In this document: positions 47,729 to 56,990 of the stretch, piece by piece
Numbering within the stretch: the stretch's first letter is position 1
Layout: each line of letters begins with the position of its first letter
Assembly: GCA_000989525.1 (NCBI GenBank)
Contig: LBON01000003.1
Location: 105,033 to 169,032 of the forward strand
Length of the DNA stretch: 64,000 nt
Reading direction: 5' to 3'
Source of the DNA: a candidate division TM6 bacterium GW2011_GWF2_32_72
GTDB taxonomy: Bacteria; Babelota; Babeliae; Babelales; GWF2-32-72
Notes under the pieces: model-generated
Databases searched by the model: none
The model's input: only the letters and a program-made list of their open reading frames with translations
What the model was told of the DNA's origin: nothing
Position numbers and translations under genes: made by a program

Positions 47729-48211
47729 TTACTTGTTATAAACGTATTTGTCCATCATTTCTTTTAATTTTTCGGTACTAATTGTTCTTGCTTCTTTACC
47801 TTCTTCTTCAGACTTTTCAATAGGTTTCTTTAAGAAATCCTCAGTTGCGGGACCTTCACAAGGAAGACCAGCTTGATACCAACCAGCCATACCGTCTTCA
47901 TAAGCCCAAACATTATTAAATCCAAGATCATTTAAAGTCTTCCACGCAGAAGCACTTGCAGAGCACATTGGATTACTGCAATAAACAACAATTTGTTGTT
48001 CTTTATCTAAGCCTTTTGCAAAACTTTCAAGATCTTCTAAATATACATGTATAGATCCTTTTATATGTACATCGTCATACATTTCTTTATCTAAAACATA
48101 AATCACCAAAAGATCCGATTTGCAAACTTCCTTTTTGCCCCAGAAACCCAAACAAGCTGGGAGTAAAACCAAGCCCATGGTTGCAAGTAAAAATTTATTA
48201 AAAAACTTCAT
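47729..48211 (-). CDS. Exported rhodanese-domain protein, probable lipoprotein
   Basis: 160 residues. The signal peptide ends in LLPAC, a lipobox-like site (Cys20). The rhodanese domain has VVYCSNPMCSASASAWKTL with the active-site Cys, then GWYQAGLPCEGP. Rhodaneses transfer sulfane sulfur. Outside the cytoplasm such domains may act in sulfur relay or redox. The C-terminus is charged. Ribosome site AAGGAAG. It is the last gene of the minus-strand lepB set. Confidence 0.84.
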   Translation of the reverse strand: MKFFNKFLLATMGLVLLPACLGFWGKKEVCKSDLLVIYVLDKEMYDDVHIKGSIHVYLEDLESFAKGLDKEQQIVVYCSNPMCSASASAWKTLNDLGFNNVWAYEDGMAGWYQAGLPCEGPATEDFLKKPIEKSEEEGKEARTISTEKLKEMMDKYVYNK

Positions 48212-48287
48212 GAATCTTCCTTTTAAAAAGGGTTAGTAATATAAAACGCTGATAAAAATATCATTTAAAAATCAAATAATAAAGCAA

Positions 48288-49226
48288 TTAATGCATAATT
48301 TGAAAAAATCTGCTCCAACGCATTCTAGTCCAAAAATCAATTGGATGTTTTATTAAATCAACAATCCACCAACCTTCATTACTATCACAAGACCAAATTC
48401 TAAAAATAATTTTTCCATGTATCAATTTACCATTAACAGGAATACCCCAATCTCTGCAGTCACTACTACCAAGTCGATTGTCTCCCATCATCCAATATTC
48501 ATTATCACCTAAAGTAATTTCAAAAACATCTTTAACCTTAGATTCGTCCAATTTAATATCTTCGTCCTGTCCCATAGCTTTTTTCATTTCCAATTCATAT
48601 TGATAGCGTTGATCAAGCAATGGTTCGCCGGGCCTTCTAATGTCCATTGGACGGACAATTCTTAATGGATTAATTCTATAAAAAGGCTGATCTTTCCAGG
48701 CAATGGTTGGATCATAAGAGACATACGCTTCAGCATCACGTCCTCTTAATCGACCACTTTTTGCAAGCAAAGGATCTGTGTTGTAAATTCTAATCAATGG
48801 GTATTTATTCAAATATGGTTCATCTAATTTTTTGCCATTCAAATAAATAACCGGCTTTTCATTTTCTAAGACACCCTTGATGTGATCATGCGGTATGCCA
48901 ATGACGCGTTTTGTAAAATTATCAGGTCCCAGTTCATAACCAAACAAATTTATGAACACATAATTTTGCAACCAATTAACAACAGGATTTTTAGAATAAT
49001 TAAAAGTAGGTTTATTAAAGGCAACAATTTCACCGCGTTGTGGCGATCTAAAATAATATGTTAATTTGTCTCCTAAAAATCTTTCCCCAACCAACATTGT
49101 AGTTTCCATAGAACCTGACGGTACTTGATACAAACCAAAAATTACAGTTCTCACTACAAAAACAATCAATAGCAAAAATGCAATCTCTTTAATATTTTTC
49201 CATAACCATTCAAATGTAAATTCCAT
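48288..49226 (-). CDS. lepB: Signal peptidase I
   Basis: 312 residues, one membrane helix (about 14-33) and a periplasmic catalytic domain. Ser39 in VPSGSMETTM is the nucleophile, Lys in FTKRVIGIP the general base, and GDNRLGSSDCRDWG is the third conserved box. It cleaves signal peptides of exported proteins. A second copy lies directly upstream, and they are clearly diverged. Ribosome site AAGGAG. An insert in the catalytic domain (about residues 145-205) is longer than in typical LepB. Confidence 0.94.
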   Translation of the reverse strand: MEFTFEWLWKNIKEIAFLLLIVFVVRTVIFGLYQVPSGSMETTMLVGERFLGDKLTYYFRSPQRGEIVAFNKPTFNYSKNPVVNWLQNYVFINLFGYELGPDNFTKRVIGIPHDHIKGVLENEKPVIYLNGKKLDEPYLNKYPLIRIYNTDPLLAKSGRLRGRDAEAYVSYDPTIAWKDQPFYRINPLRIVRPMDIRRPGEPLLDQRYQYELEMKKAMGQDEDIKLDESKVKDVFEITLGDNEYWMMGDNRLGSSDCRDWGIPVNGKLIHGKIIFRIWSCDSNEGWWIVDLIKHPIDFWTRMRWSRFFQIMH

Positions 49227-49269
49227 TGGATCTCCTTATAAAATAAAAAATAATAAACGAATTTTTATC

Positions 49270-50193
49270 TTAACAAATTCGCGAAAATGTTCTACTCAAT
49301 CTTATGCTTTGTAAAAATTTAATTGGATCATTTAATAAACTCCAAAACCAAGAGTGCATATCTGTATCCGCCGACCACATAATGCCCACAGCAGTTCCTA
49401 CTATAAACTTTTTCTTCACAGGCCCCCAAGCGCGTGAATCATAACTGCCACACCTATTATCACCCATAACCCAATATTCATCAGACTTAAGTTTAATACA
49501 AAAAACATCTGATCCTTCCCAAAAAGGACAAACTAACGGCTGCCCCATTAAAACATTCATTAATGGAATTTTAGGAAATGTCATCGAAGGCGCTCCATCA
49601 TCAAGCCTTACAATTGATTTCGGATTAATTTGGTAAAAAGGCTGTTTATTCAAGGGCTTTGAAATATCATATGAACGACCTTTGACAAAATGTCGCATTA
49701 ACCGAAAAGCATCTTTTTTGCTTACCTTAGAAACAATTTCCGCAGCCTTAGTTGGATCACAAACCCAAATATTCAACAACGGAAATGTATTTAAATATTT
49801 TTCCTTTAGTAAAACACCGTTAACAAAAATTTTAGGTTCACCTTGATCTAAAACCCCGTAAATAAAATCTCCCGGAAGCCCAATCACTCTTTTACAAAAT
49901 ACATTTGGTCGGCCAAGTCCCAACAAAAAATTTCTTTGCACAAAACTCAATAACGAATTATCTGCATATTCAAATTCTGGATCTACAAAGGTAATCACGG
50001 CACCGCGTTTTAATTTAAAATTATGTGAGAATTTATCAATTAATAAGCGATCTCCAACTAACAACGTTACTTCCATTGACCCCGTAGTGACATTGCAAAA
50101 TTCAAAAAAAAATGTTTTGACAAAAAAAAGAGCGACTAACGCCGCCGAAAAAGCAATTAACAAACGAAAGAAAACTCTTTTAACATCAATCAT
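49270..50193 (-). CDS. Signal peptidase I, second copy
   Basis: 307 residues with the same architecture. Membrane helix about 7-26, Ser39 in TTGSMEVTLL, Lys in FCKRVIGLPGD and GDNRCGSYDSRAWGP. The insert after the Lys box resembles that of the next gene, so the two copies arose by tandem duplication. They could share the heavy load of secreted proteins or differ in substrate choice. 43 bases separate the two genes. The start lacks a strong ribosome site. Confidence 0.92.
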   Translation of the reverse strand: MIDVKRVFFRLLIAFSAALVALFFVKTFFFEFCNVTTGSMEVTLLVGDRLLIDKFSHNFKLKRGAVITFVDPEFEYADNSLLSFVQRNFLLGLGRPNVFCKRVIGLPGDFIYGVLDQGEPKIFVNGVLLKEKYLNTFPLLNIWVCDPTKAAEIVSKVSKKDAFRLMRHFVKGRSYDISKPLNKQPFYQINPKSIVRLDDGAPSMTFPKIPLMNVLMGQPLVCPFWEGSDVFCIKLKSDEYWVMGDNRCGSYDSRAWGPVKKKFIVGTAVGIMWSADTDMHSWFWSLLNDPIKFLQSIRLSRTFSRIC

Positions 50194-50326
50194 AATTATT
50201 TCTCAAGAAAACTTTTTATTAGCCACACCCTTTAAAAAATTTTAATGTAATTCAAAAAAATAATGCTTCTTCATAATAACATTCCTACCTCAACAACAAA
50301 AAACAAAATACTTTTTCACCAATTAC

Positions 50327-51151
50327 TTACACCAACAAATATAATGGATTAACTTTTTTACCATCAACACTTACTTCAAAATGAAGATGTGAAGCATCTT
50401 GTCCAGATTTTACAACAAAACCTGTATCACCAACTTTTCCTATACAGGTGCCCCTTTTAACAACTTGCCCCTTGCGAACCAAAATTTTATCAAGGTGCGC
50501 ATATCTTGTTTTATATTTTTGATTATGTGCAACAACAATTGTTTTTCCAAACCCTTTTGCCCAGCCAGCTTCTACAATTGTACCCGAAGCTGCTGCCAAA
50601 ACAGGCGTTCCTCTCATTGCTGACATATCTACACCTCTATGAAATCCCCATTTTTTATTTTTTAATCGTCGAGGACCAAACAAAGAACTTATCCAAAACT
50701 TAGATGTATCTATGGGCCAAGAAAATAAAGCATCACGATTTGCTACATGACGCTTACCTCTTAAAAAACGACCAATACTAGACACAGAATTTTGTGAAGA
50801 GACTTTCTTTTTTACTTGCTTTGTTGGTTGAACTATATGCTGAACCAATTCATCAGGCTTGCTAGATAATTCCTGGTTACTGGGAGGGAGTGGTTGCTCC
50901 ACTTTCAATGACTCCAATCCATCAGCGGTTTTTTGTTTTGATTCCTCTAACTCCTTTAATCTCTCTTTAACACGATCATAGTCTTCTAAAATATTTTTAA
51001 ATGCACGTAAATAATCTTTATACTGAACTTTAAGTTCGATCATCTTATCGGACTGCTCTCTAAAAAAACAATATTCCTCAAACAAAATGTATGCTAAAAT
51101 AGAAGCTATCAAAGAGAAAAAAATAATTAAAAACTTTCCTAATTTATTCAA
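50327..51151 (-). CDS. M23-family peptidase, membrane-anchored
   Basis: 274 residues. A membrane helix (about 6-25), a coiled coil (about 30-75), a linker, and a LytM/M23 zinc peptidase domain (about 150-274) with HRGVDMS (His and Asp ligands) and HLHFEVS. It cleaves peptidoglycan cross-links or activates amidases, as EnvC does. Start is TTG at 51151 with a weak GAG site. It follows batE by 20 bases, so envelope remodelling may be expressed with the Bat proteins. Confidence 0.9.
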   Translation of the reverse strand: MNKLGKFLIIFFSLIASILAYILFEEYCFFREQSDKMIELKVQYKDYLRAFKNILEDYDRVKERLKELEESKQKTADGLESLKVEQPLPPSNQELSSKPDELVQHIVQPTKQVKKKVSSQNSVSSIGRFLRGKRHVANRDALFSWPIDTSKFWISSLFGPRRLKNKKWGFHRGVDMSAMRGTPVLAAASGTIVEAGWAKGFGKTIVVAHNQKYKTRYAHLDKILVRKGQVVKRGTCIGKVGDTGFVVKSGQDASHLHFEVSVDGKKVNPLYLLV

Positions 51152-51171
51152 AATCGTATCTCTACTTTTAA

Positions 51172-51888
51172 TTAAAACATCTTAATAATTTCTGACTGAA
51201 TCCAACCAATTAAACCGTTTTTTCTACACTTTGTCCACTGGTTTGCAGAATCTAAAATATCAACCTCAGATGCAGCTTTTAACTCAAAAAGTTTGTGGAA
51301 TTTATCACCAGGGCCTGCAAGAACATCCACGTTTTTCATAACAATCGCATGATTGTTTGCATAAATCGAGTATTTGGCAAATATAAATTCGGCCAATAAA
51401 ATATTAATCAATAATAAAAATAACAAATATATAAATTTATCCTCTCTCCAAAACCGCCTAAAAAAAATAATTAATAAAAACCAAAACAATAAAAATAAAA
51501 GTTGAAATACCAGTGTTGAAAATAAAAAAGAATATCTACAAATAAAACTAAAAAATTGTCCCCATATTGTATCTTCCGAATTACCCAATTTTTCATTTAA
51601 TACAGATATATTTTTTTCTATCGACTGCAATTGATTAAAAGAACTTTGTTTATATGCCCTTTTCCACGACAATAAAGCGGCTGGATATCGTTTCATCTTA
51701 AAAAATGTATTACCCATATTAAACCAAACAGCCTGACCTTTTAAATCAATAGAACTATAACAATTTAAAGCATCTTGATATTTTCCCTCGCTATAAAACT
51801 TGTTGCCCTTTAAAAATTCTTCCTCATTATTTTGACAAAAAGCAACTGATGCCGTTAACAAAAACAAAATCCAAAAAATATTTTTCAT
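51172..51888 (-). CDS. BatE-like TPR/SH3 protein
   Basis: 238 residues: signal peptide, TPR-like repeats (FLKGNKFYSEGKYQDALNCYSS, then WFNMGNTFFKMKRYPAALLSW), two membrane helices (about 118-140 and 150-172), and a C-terminal SH3-like domain (VDVLAGPGDKFHKLFEL, then GLIGWIQSE). This TPR-membrane-SH3 order and its position after batD match BatE. Ribosome site GAGG; nine bases after batD. Confidence 0.8.
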   Translation of the reverse strand: MKNIFWILFLLTASVAFCQNNEEEFLKGNKFYSEGKYQDALNCYSSIDLKGQAVWFNMGNTFFKMKRYPAALLSWKRAYKQSSFNQLQSIEKNISVLNEKLGNSEDTIWGQFFSFICRYSFLFSTLVFQLLFLLFWFLLIIFFRRFWREDKFIYLLFLLLINILLAEFIFAKYSIYANNHAIVMKNVDVLAGPGDKFHKLFELKAASEVDILDSANQWTKCRKNGLIGWIQSEIIKMF

Positions 51889-51897
51889 ATTACAACC

Positions 51898-53715
51898 TCA
51901 TAGCTTTTTAGATAAAATATTCAGCCATTTTTCAGAACTTAATAAAAGAGATTTTTTGTCTTCTTCAGAAAGAGTTCTTGGAAAAAAATTCAACTCGGTT
52001 ATTTTTATAAAAAAATCATTCCAATCACTTAATTCTTTTTCTGAAAAAGCGGCTTTAGAAAAGTAAGTCTCTATAAAATCAGTTGTAAGCTGATTTTCAG
52101 GAAGCTCTGCCCGTGATGCGATTAAATCAACAAACATAAAATATAATTTTTTAAAATCTTCATCTTTTTTTATACTCTTTAAAAACCTTTGAGCCCTACT
52201 AAAAGCATTTCTTTTTCTAATATATGGCTCACTTTTCATCGCCCATGATCGAATTAAATTATATAACCAATTCAAAATTAATATCAAAAATGGTAAAAAA
52301 CACATAAACACAAACCAAAACCATGGAATTTGCCGTTCCTTTTTCAATTCCCAAGGACCAACTTTGTTAATTCCCTCAATCTCATCTTGATCGACTGCAC
52401 CATGAAATACTTCTTGTTCATCACCTGCTTTTTCTTCCACAACTACAGATTTTATGCCACCCGGTAAAATTTTAATTTTAATAGGCGATGTTTTAAGTAC
52501 ATTGTATGCTTTTTTTTCTACATCAAAATAAGTAAATTTTTGTATTGGTATCTCAAAATCACCTGGTTGAAGACCTTGAACAATATATTCAAACACTTTT
52601 TTTTGAGAACCATCTTTTAATATCCCACCAGAAAGATAATTTTTAGATTCATAAAAACGAAATTCTTTAGGTAAATTTAAATCCGAAAGATTTAAAGAAT
52701 CCATATTCCCGTTACCAACTATTTCTAGTGTTAAAACGATACCTTCACCTTCCTTGGCACTTGAATGATCAATACTTGATTTAAAATTTGAAAAATTTCC
52801 AACACCCAAAACTTTACCATTAAAGGGTGGTAAAGGTTTAACCTGAATTTTTAAAGCATTTGATGTCACAATTTTTGATCGGCCCATGCCGCCCAATATA
52901 GTTTCAAGATCTCCAAAAAAATCGAACGGAGATCGCCTATGTTTTTCCTGAATCAATGTGCTAGCACGAATTGAGGGTATAACTATTTCACCAGAAAGTT
53001 GAGGATATAAATCATAAGAAAACTGAATAAAGTTATATTCTGTTCCATTTTTTTCTTCCACACCATATGTTGGATTGCCAACCTTTTTTACATCAAAGCC
53101 CTGAAATGTTGGATTTTCTATATTTTCTAATTTTGCAGCTCCTTCTAAAAAATAAAATCGAATAGCAAACGGAAGTCTCTCACCAACAAACCGTTCTATA
53201 TTTTCAACCGTTTGCTCAAGAAAATATGGGGCACCATTTTCTTGATCTAAAGTAGAAGTCACCGACCCAACATTTAATGTTAAAACATTTGATGAAATAA
53301 TTTTGCCATCCCATGAAATTTTTGCCGGACCCAAATTATGCTCACCCTCTTGATCAATCCTAATCTGATATTGAAAATCTCTTTTTGAAGTAGTATGGCC
53401 ATTAATGATATTAATACTGCTACTAGAACCACCAAAACTATATTTATAATTCTCAAGACTTTCTATCACAGGTCTCTCCACATCTTTTTCCACTCCGGAA
53501 ATCGAAACATTCAAAATGAAAGGAACACCAATAGAAAATTTTTTAGTTGCACGACCATTTGCATCTAAAGCACGCAATACCAATTTTGGTTCCGACGCCA
53601 AACACGACTGCATAAAAAATAATATTAAAACAAATCTACCAATTTTTTTGACCTGGTTTTTTTGGCAGCTTAGAGCCAATTTGTTGTCGAACCATTCTCT
53701 TATAAGAATTTGCAT
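51898..53715 (-). CDS. batD: BatD oxygen-tolerance protein
   Basis: 605 residues. N-terminal signal region, a large extracytoplasmic part with repeated immunoglobulin-like folds (VGERLPFAIRFYFLEGAAKLENIENPTFQGFD is the BatD signature), one membrane helix (about 478-497, FWFVFMCFLPFLILILNWLY) and a cytoplasmic helical end. The ATG at 53715 has AGAGGA upstream but lies 80 bases inside batC. No ATG, GTG or TTG occurs downstream until after the hydrophobic segment, so the overlap seems real unless a rare ATT start is used. Confidence 0.87.
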   Translation of the reverse strand: MQILIREWFDNKLALSCQKNQVKKIGRFVLILFFMQSCLASEPKLVLRALDANGRATKKFSIGVPFILNVSISGVEKDVERPVIESLENYKYSFGGSSSSINIINGHTTSKRDFQYQIRIDQEGEHNLGPAKISWDGKIISSNVLTLNVGSVTSTLDQENGAPYFLEQTVENIERFVGERLPFAIRFYFLEGAAKLENIENPTFQGFDVKKVGNPTYGVEEKNGTEYNFIQFSYDLYPQLSGEIVIPSIRASTLIQEKHRRSPFDFFGDLETILGGMGRSKIVTSNALKIQVKPLPPFNGKVLGVGNFSNFKSSIDHSSAKEGEGIVLTLEIVGNGNMDSLNLSDLNLPKEFRFYESKNYLSGGILKDGSQKKVFEYIVQGLQPGDFEIPIQKFTYFDVEKKAYNVLKTSPIKIKILPGGIKSVVVEEKAGDEQEVFHGAVDQDEIEGINKVGPWELKKERQIPWFWFVFMCFLPFLILILNWLYNLIRSWAMKSEPYIRKRNAFSRAQRFLKSIKKDEDFKKLYFMFVDLIASRAELPENQLTTDFIETYFSKAAFSEKELSDWNDFFIKITELNFFPRTLSEEDKKSLLLSSEKWLNILSKKL

Positions 53716-54994
53716 CTTGTTCCTCTAATTTTTGTAAAATGTAAGCATTCTTTTTACCTAATTTTTCTAATGCTTGTTCTTCTCTCGCCTCAAAAGCTTC
53801 TAATTGTTCTGATTTAGGAGCTTGAGATTCTTTCAATTCTTCCATATCCTTGCTTGCTATTGGTTGTTTTTCAATAGAATTTAAGGAATCCTCATGATCA
53901 CTGATGCTTTTTTCATCTTGCTTACCGCTATCATTGCGGGGCTCCTGTACAGGTTCATCACCTCGTTCTCGGGAAGAATTATCATTGGATTTATTATCCT
54001 GACTATTTGCCCCTTCTGGATTTTTCCTATTTTCGTTGCTTTGATTTTTTTCAAGGGAATGATCTTGATTGCCGCCCTTGCTGCTATTGTCAAAATTTTG
54101 TTTTTTAGAAGATTCTGAAGGAGATTTATCTTGTTGCTCTTTACCCTGCTCTTTTTGTTCCTGCTTCTCACCGCGGTCACCATTTTGGCCTTCACCGCTT
54201 TGTTGCTCAGGTTTTTGATTTACATCTTCTTTAGATTTTTTATCTTTATCTTTCTCTTGCCCTTGTTCTTGTTTGTTTTCTTGTTGATCGTTGTTTTTGC
54301 TCTTCCGATTTTGGTCTTCCTTGCCCCCATTTTGTTGATCTTGATTCTTTTCCTGATCTTCTCTTTGTTGCTCAGCCTTTGATTTCTCTTCCTGCTCAGA
54401 GCTATCTCGATTCTGGTTTAATTCATTCTGTTTTTTTTGATCCTGGTTACCCCGTTCATTTTTTTCTTTATCTTGCTCTGATTTATTTTTTTCTTGCTGT
54501 GATTTATCTTGCTGATCTTTTTTTTCTTGATCCTTGTTTTTTTGTTCTTGCTGTTTCTTTTGTTCTTCTTGCTTCTGTTTTTCAAGCATTTTTTTTACTT
54601 GTTCTAAATTGTGTACAGCACGATTATTATTGGCATTTATTTTCAAAACATTTTCATAATTTTTAATGGCATCTTCTAATTTTTTTAAGGAAACATTTGC
54701 ATTTCCCAAGTTAAACAAAGCTTGTTCTTTGAGCTCATCATCTTTAGAACTATTTTGTACAACTTGATCAAAATAATTTGCTGCATTTTCAAATTTATTT
54801 TGACGAAAAAATACATCGCCCAAATTAAAAAGCGCGTCTCTATTTTTAGGATTTGCCAAAACAACCTTTTCATATAATTTTTCTGCTGTTTGCCAATCTT
54901 TATTTGAATAGGCATTAGCAGCATTATAATTATCTAATAAATTAGCCTGAATAGAATTTACAAAACAAATTATTAAAATCAAAAAGTGTTTCAT
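53636..54994 (-). CDS. batC: BatC-like TPR protein with low-complexity Gln/Lys/Glu tail
   Basis: 452 residues from the ATG at 54994. The signal peptide is followed by TPR repeats (AANAYSNKDWQTAEKLYEKVVLANP, then ALFNLGDVFFRQNKFENAANYFDQ). A long run of Gln, Lys, Glu, Asn and Asp covers about residues 155-370. TPR-rich BatC bridges the VWA proteins. Start overlaps the batB stop as ATGA. Its last 80 bases overlap batD. The low-complexity part is far longer than in described BatC proteins. Confidence 0.85.
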   Translation of the reverse strand: MKHFLILIICFVNSIQANLLDNYNAANAYSNKDWQTAEKLYEKVVLANPKNRDALFNLGDVFFRQNKFENAANYFDQVVQNSSKDDELKEQALFNLGNANVSLKKLEDAIKNYENVLKINANNNRAVHNLEQVKKMLEKQKQEEQKKQQEQKNKDQEKKDQQDKSQQEKNKSEQDKEKNERGNQDQKKQNELNQNRDSSEQEEKSKAEQQREDQEKNQDQQNGGKEDQNRKSKNNDQQENKQEQGQEKDKDKKSKEDVNQKPEQQSGEGQNGDRGEKQEQKEQGKEQQDKSPSESSKKQNFDNSSKGGNQDHSLEKNQSNENRKNPEGANSQDNKSNDNSSRERGDEPVQEPRNDSGKQDEKSISDHEDSLNSIEKQPIASKDMEELKESQAPKSEQLEAFEAREEQALEKLGKKNAYILQKLEEQDANSYKRMVRQQIGSKLPKKPGQKNW

Positions 54995-56001
54995 AATAAC
55001 CACTCAATCAAAAAACAAACAAAACTAACCATAACAAACCAAGGATATTGTTCCTGCAATTTTTTAACTTTTTTATTTTCAAAACGTTCTTTTTCAAATT
55101 TAGAAACTCCTTTTACAATTTTACTCAAATCAGAATCATTTTGAATTGCCCGAATATAAATTCCTCCAGAATCTTTTGCTAGATTACTCAAGATTCCTTC
55201 ATTTAATCTGGAAATAACCACTCGTCCGTTTGAATCTTGCTCGTTACCAACCTGATTACCCTCCTTATCTAGGATAGGCACAGGAGCACCTTCTGGAGTC
55301 CCAACGCCAACTGCAAAAATGGTCATTCCTTGATCTATAGCTTCTTGTTTTACACCACGCAAATTACTTGAAAAATCTTCACCATCCGTAAATAGTACAA
55401 GTAATTTATTTTTTCTTTCATTCGAAGATTTTTTAAAAGCCTCTAAAGCTTTTTTTATTGCCGCGTCTAAAGCGGTTGTACCAGAAGAAATTGTTTCTGC
55501 ATCAATTTGATCTAAATACATAAAAAAGGAAGAATAATCTGTAGTTAAAGGACACTGAATAAAAGTTGAACCCGAAAATAAAATTAAACCAACACGTTCT
55601 GCTGAAAGCATTTCTAACAATCTTTTAATTTTCTGTTTTGCAAATTCAAGCCTATCGGGCTTTAAATCCTTAGCAAGCATACTACGTGAAACATCTAATG
55701 CGATAAATAAGTCTCTCCCTTCTTGCTCAACATTCTCTTCGTTTTCACCCCATTGAGGGCTTAATAAAGCAACAAACAAAAAAATAAAACCCACCAAATT
55801 AAAAATAAATTTAGCGAGAGCTTTAGTTTTTGAAAAACCAATTAAAAACTTCTTAAAATTTTTAGGTGCACATAAAAGATGCGCAATTGTTTTACGTTTA
55901 CGATAACCAAATAATAAAATTATAAAAATTAAAAATAAAATCGGTGAAAAAATTAAATTATTAGCCGATCCCCAATTTATTTTTTGTAAAAATTTAATCA
56001 T
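54991..56001 (-). CDS. batB: BatB, VWA-domain membrane protein
   Basis: 336 residues. Two N-terminal membrane helices, a VWA domain with MIDAS residues DVSRSM and FTDGEDF, and a C-terminal helix (PWFVMVSFVCFLIEWLL). Paralogue of batA. Start overlaps the batA stop as ATGA; an in-frame ATG 12 bases upstream is less likely. VWA domains bind divalent metal and partner proteins. Confidence 0.9.
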   Translation of the reverse strand: MIKFLQKINWGSANNLIFSPILFLIFIILLFGYRKRKTIAHLLCAPKNFKKFLIGFSKTKALAKFIFNLVGFIFLFVALLSPQWGENEENVEQEGRDLFIALDVSRSMLAKDLKPDRLEFAKQKIKRLLEMLSAERVGLILFSGSTFIQCPLTTDYSSFFMYLDQIDAETISSGTTALDAAIKKALEAFKKSSNERKNKLLVLFTDGEDFSSNLRGVKQEAIDQGMTIFAVGVGTPEGAPVPILDKEGNQVGNEQDSNGRVVISRLNEGILSNLAKDSGGIYIRAIQNDSDLSKIVKGVSKFEKERFENKKVKKLQEQYPWFVMVSFVCFLIEWLL

Positions 56002-56990
56002 AACGAAAACCATAAAAATGAATAAAAAATAAATTCAACAAACAACAAGACTAAAACCAACCACAAAAATGGCATAAAAATATCTTGATAATTAGTAAAT
56101 ACATTCGCTTCTATTTTTGTTTTTTCTAATTTATCAATCGTATCATAAATCATTCTCATATCCTGCGGTTTTTTTGCTTCAAAAAACTTACCGCCTGTTT
56201 CTTTTGCTATTTTTCTAAGCAAATCCATATTTACAGGAGCCGATGCCCTGGTTGCACCATAAAAAGGATGTTCAACCAACCCGCCTTCTTCTCCACCGAT
56301 ACCAACAGTATAAATTTTAATCCCTAATTTTTTTGCGATATCTATGGCAAATTTTATATCTAAATCTTCTTCAGAAGGTTCACCATCGGTTAATAAAATC
56401 ATAACCTTGTTTTTTGATTTCGAATGTTTCAATCTATTCGCTGCAGTAATAATTGCAGTAGAAATTACAGTACCCCTTGGATCAACCACACCTATTTCTA
56501 ACTCTTTTATAACATCAGTTAAAACATTTTTATCAAGCGTTAATGGACACCTAGAAACAGCCTCTCTTCCAAAAATAACTAATCCCAGTTGATCATTTTC
56601 TCTTTTATTAATAAATCTTAAGGCTTCTTCTTTGGCCACCTGCACACGAGGTCGCCTATCTTTTACATCATCAAATAATTCCATACTTCCAGAAAGATCT
56701 AACACCAAAAAAATATCTATGCCTTCAACATTAATCTTAGAAGTAACATCCACAAGTTGTGGGCGCGCAATCAAAAAAGCCAATAAAAAAAAACTCAAAA
56801 CTCGCATGAACCATAAAATAAAGTTTTTCCAATACCTTTTACCAAAACCTTGTTTGCTTAAATAACCCGCCAGCGAATATTTATACGTGACTGGTTTTCT
56901 AAACCAAAACCTATAAAACACCATTATAAATAAAAGAGGAATAGAAAAATAAAAAGTTTTTGGATATGCAAATCTAAATAAATCAAACAC
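55998..56990 (-). CDS. batA: BatA, VWA-domain membrane protein
   Basis: 330 residues, N-terminal membrane helices, VWA domain with MIDAS motif DLSGSM and LLTDGEPSEED, and a C-terminal helix. Bat proteins are linked to oxidative-stress tolerance and virulence in spirochaetes and Bacteroidetes, but their biochemical role is unsettled. Start is GTG overlapping plsC by eight bases (GTGTTTGA). The usual MoxR ATPase and DUF58 genes are not upstream. Confidence 0.9.
   Translation of the reverse strand: MFDLFRFAYPKTFYFSIPLLFIMVFYRFWFRKPVTYKYSLAGYLSKQGFGKRYWKNFILWFMRVLSFFLLAFLIARPQLVDVTSKINVEGIDIFLVLDLSGSMELFDDVKDRRPRVQVAKEEALRFINKRENDQLGLVIFGREAVSRCPLTLDKNVLTDVIKELEIGVVDPRGTVISTAIITAANRLKHSKSKNKVMILLTDGEPSEEDLDIKFAIDIAKKLGIKIYTVGIGGEEGGLVEHPFYGATRASAPVNMDLLRKIAKETGGKFFEAKKPQDMRMIYDTIDKLEKTKIEANVFTNYQDIFMPFLWLVLVLLFVEFIFYSFLWFSL

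Noticed and set aside
54131..54666. Hydrophobic plus-strand ORFs opposite batC
   Set aside because: They are the complement of Gln/Lys/Glu repeats, which read as Leu/Phe/Ile; not genes.
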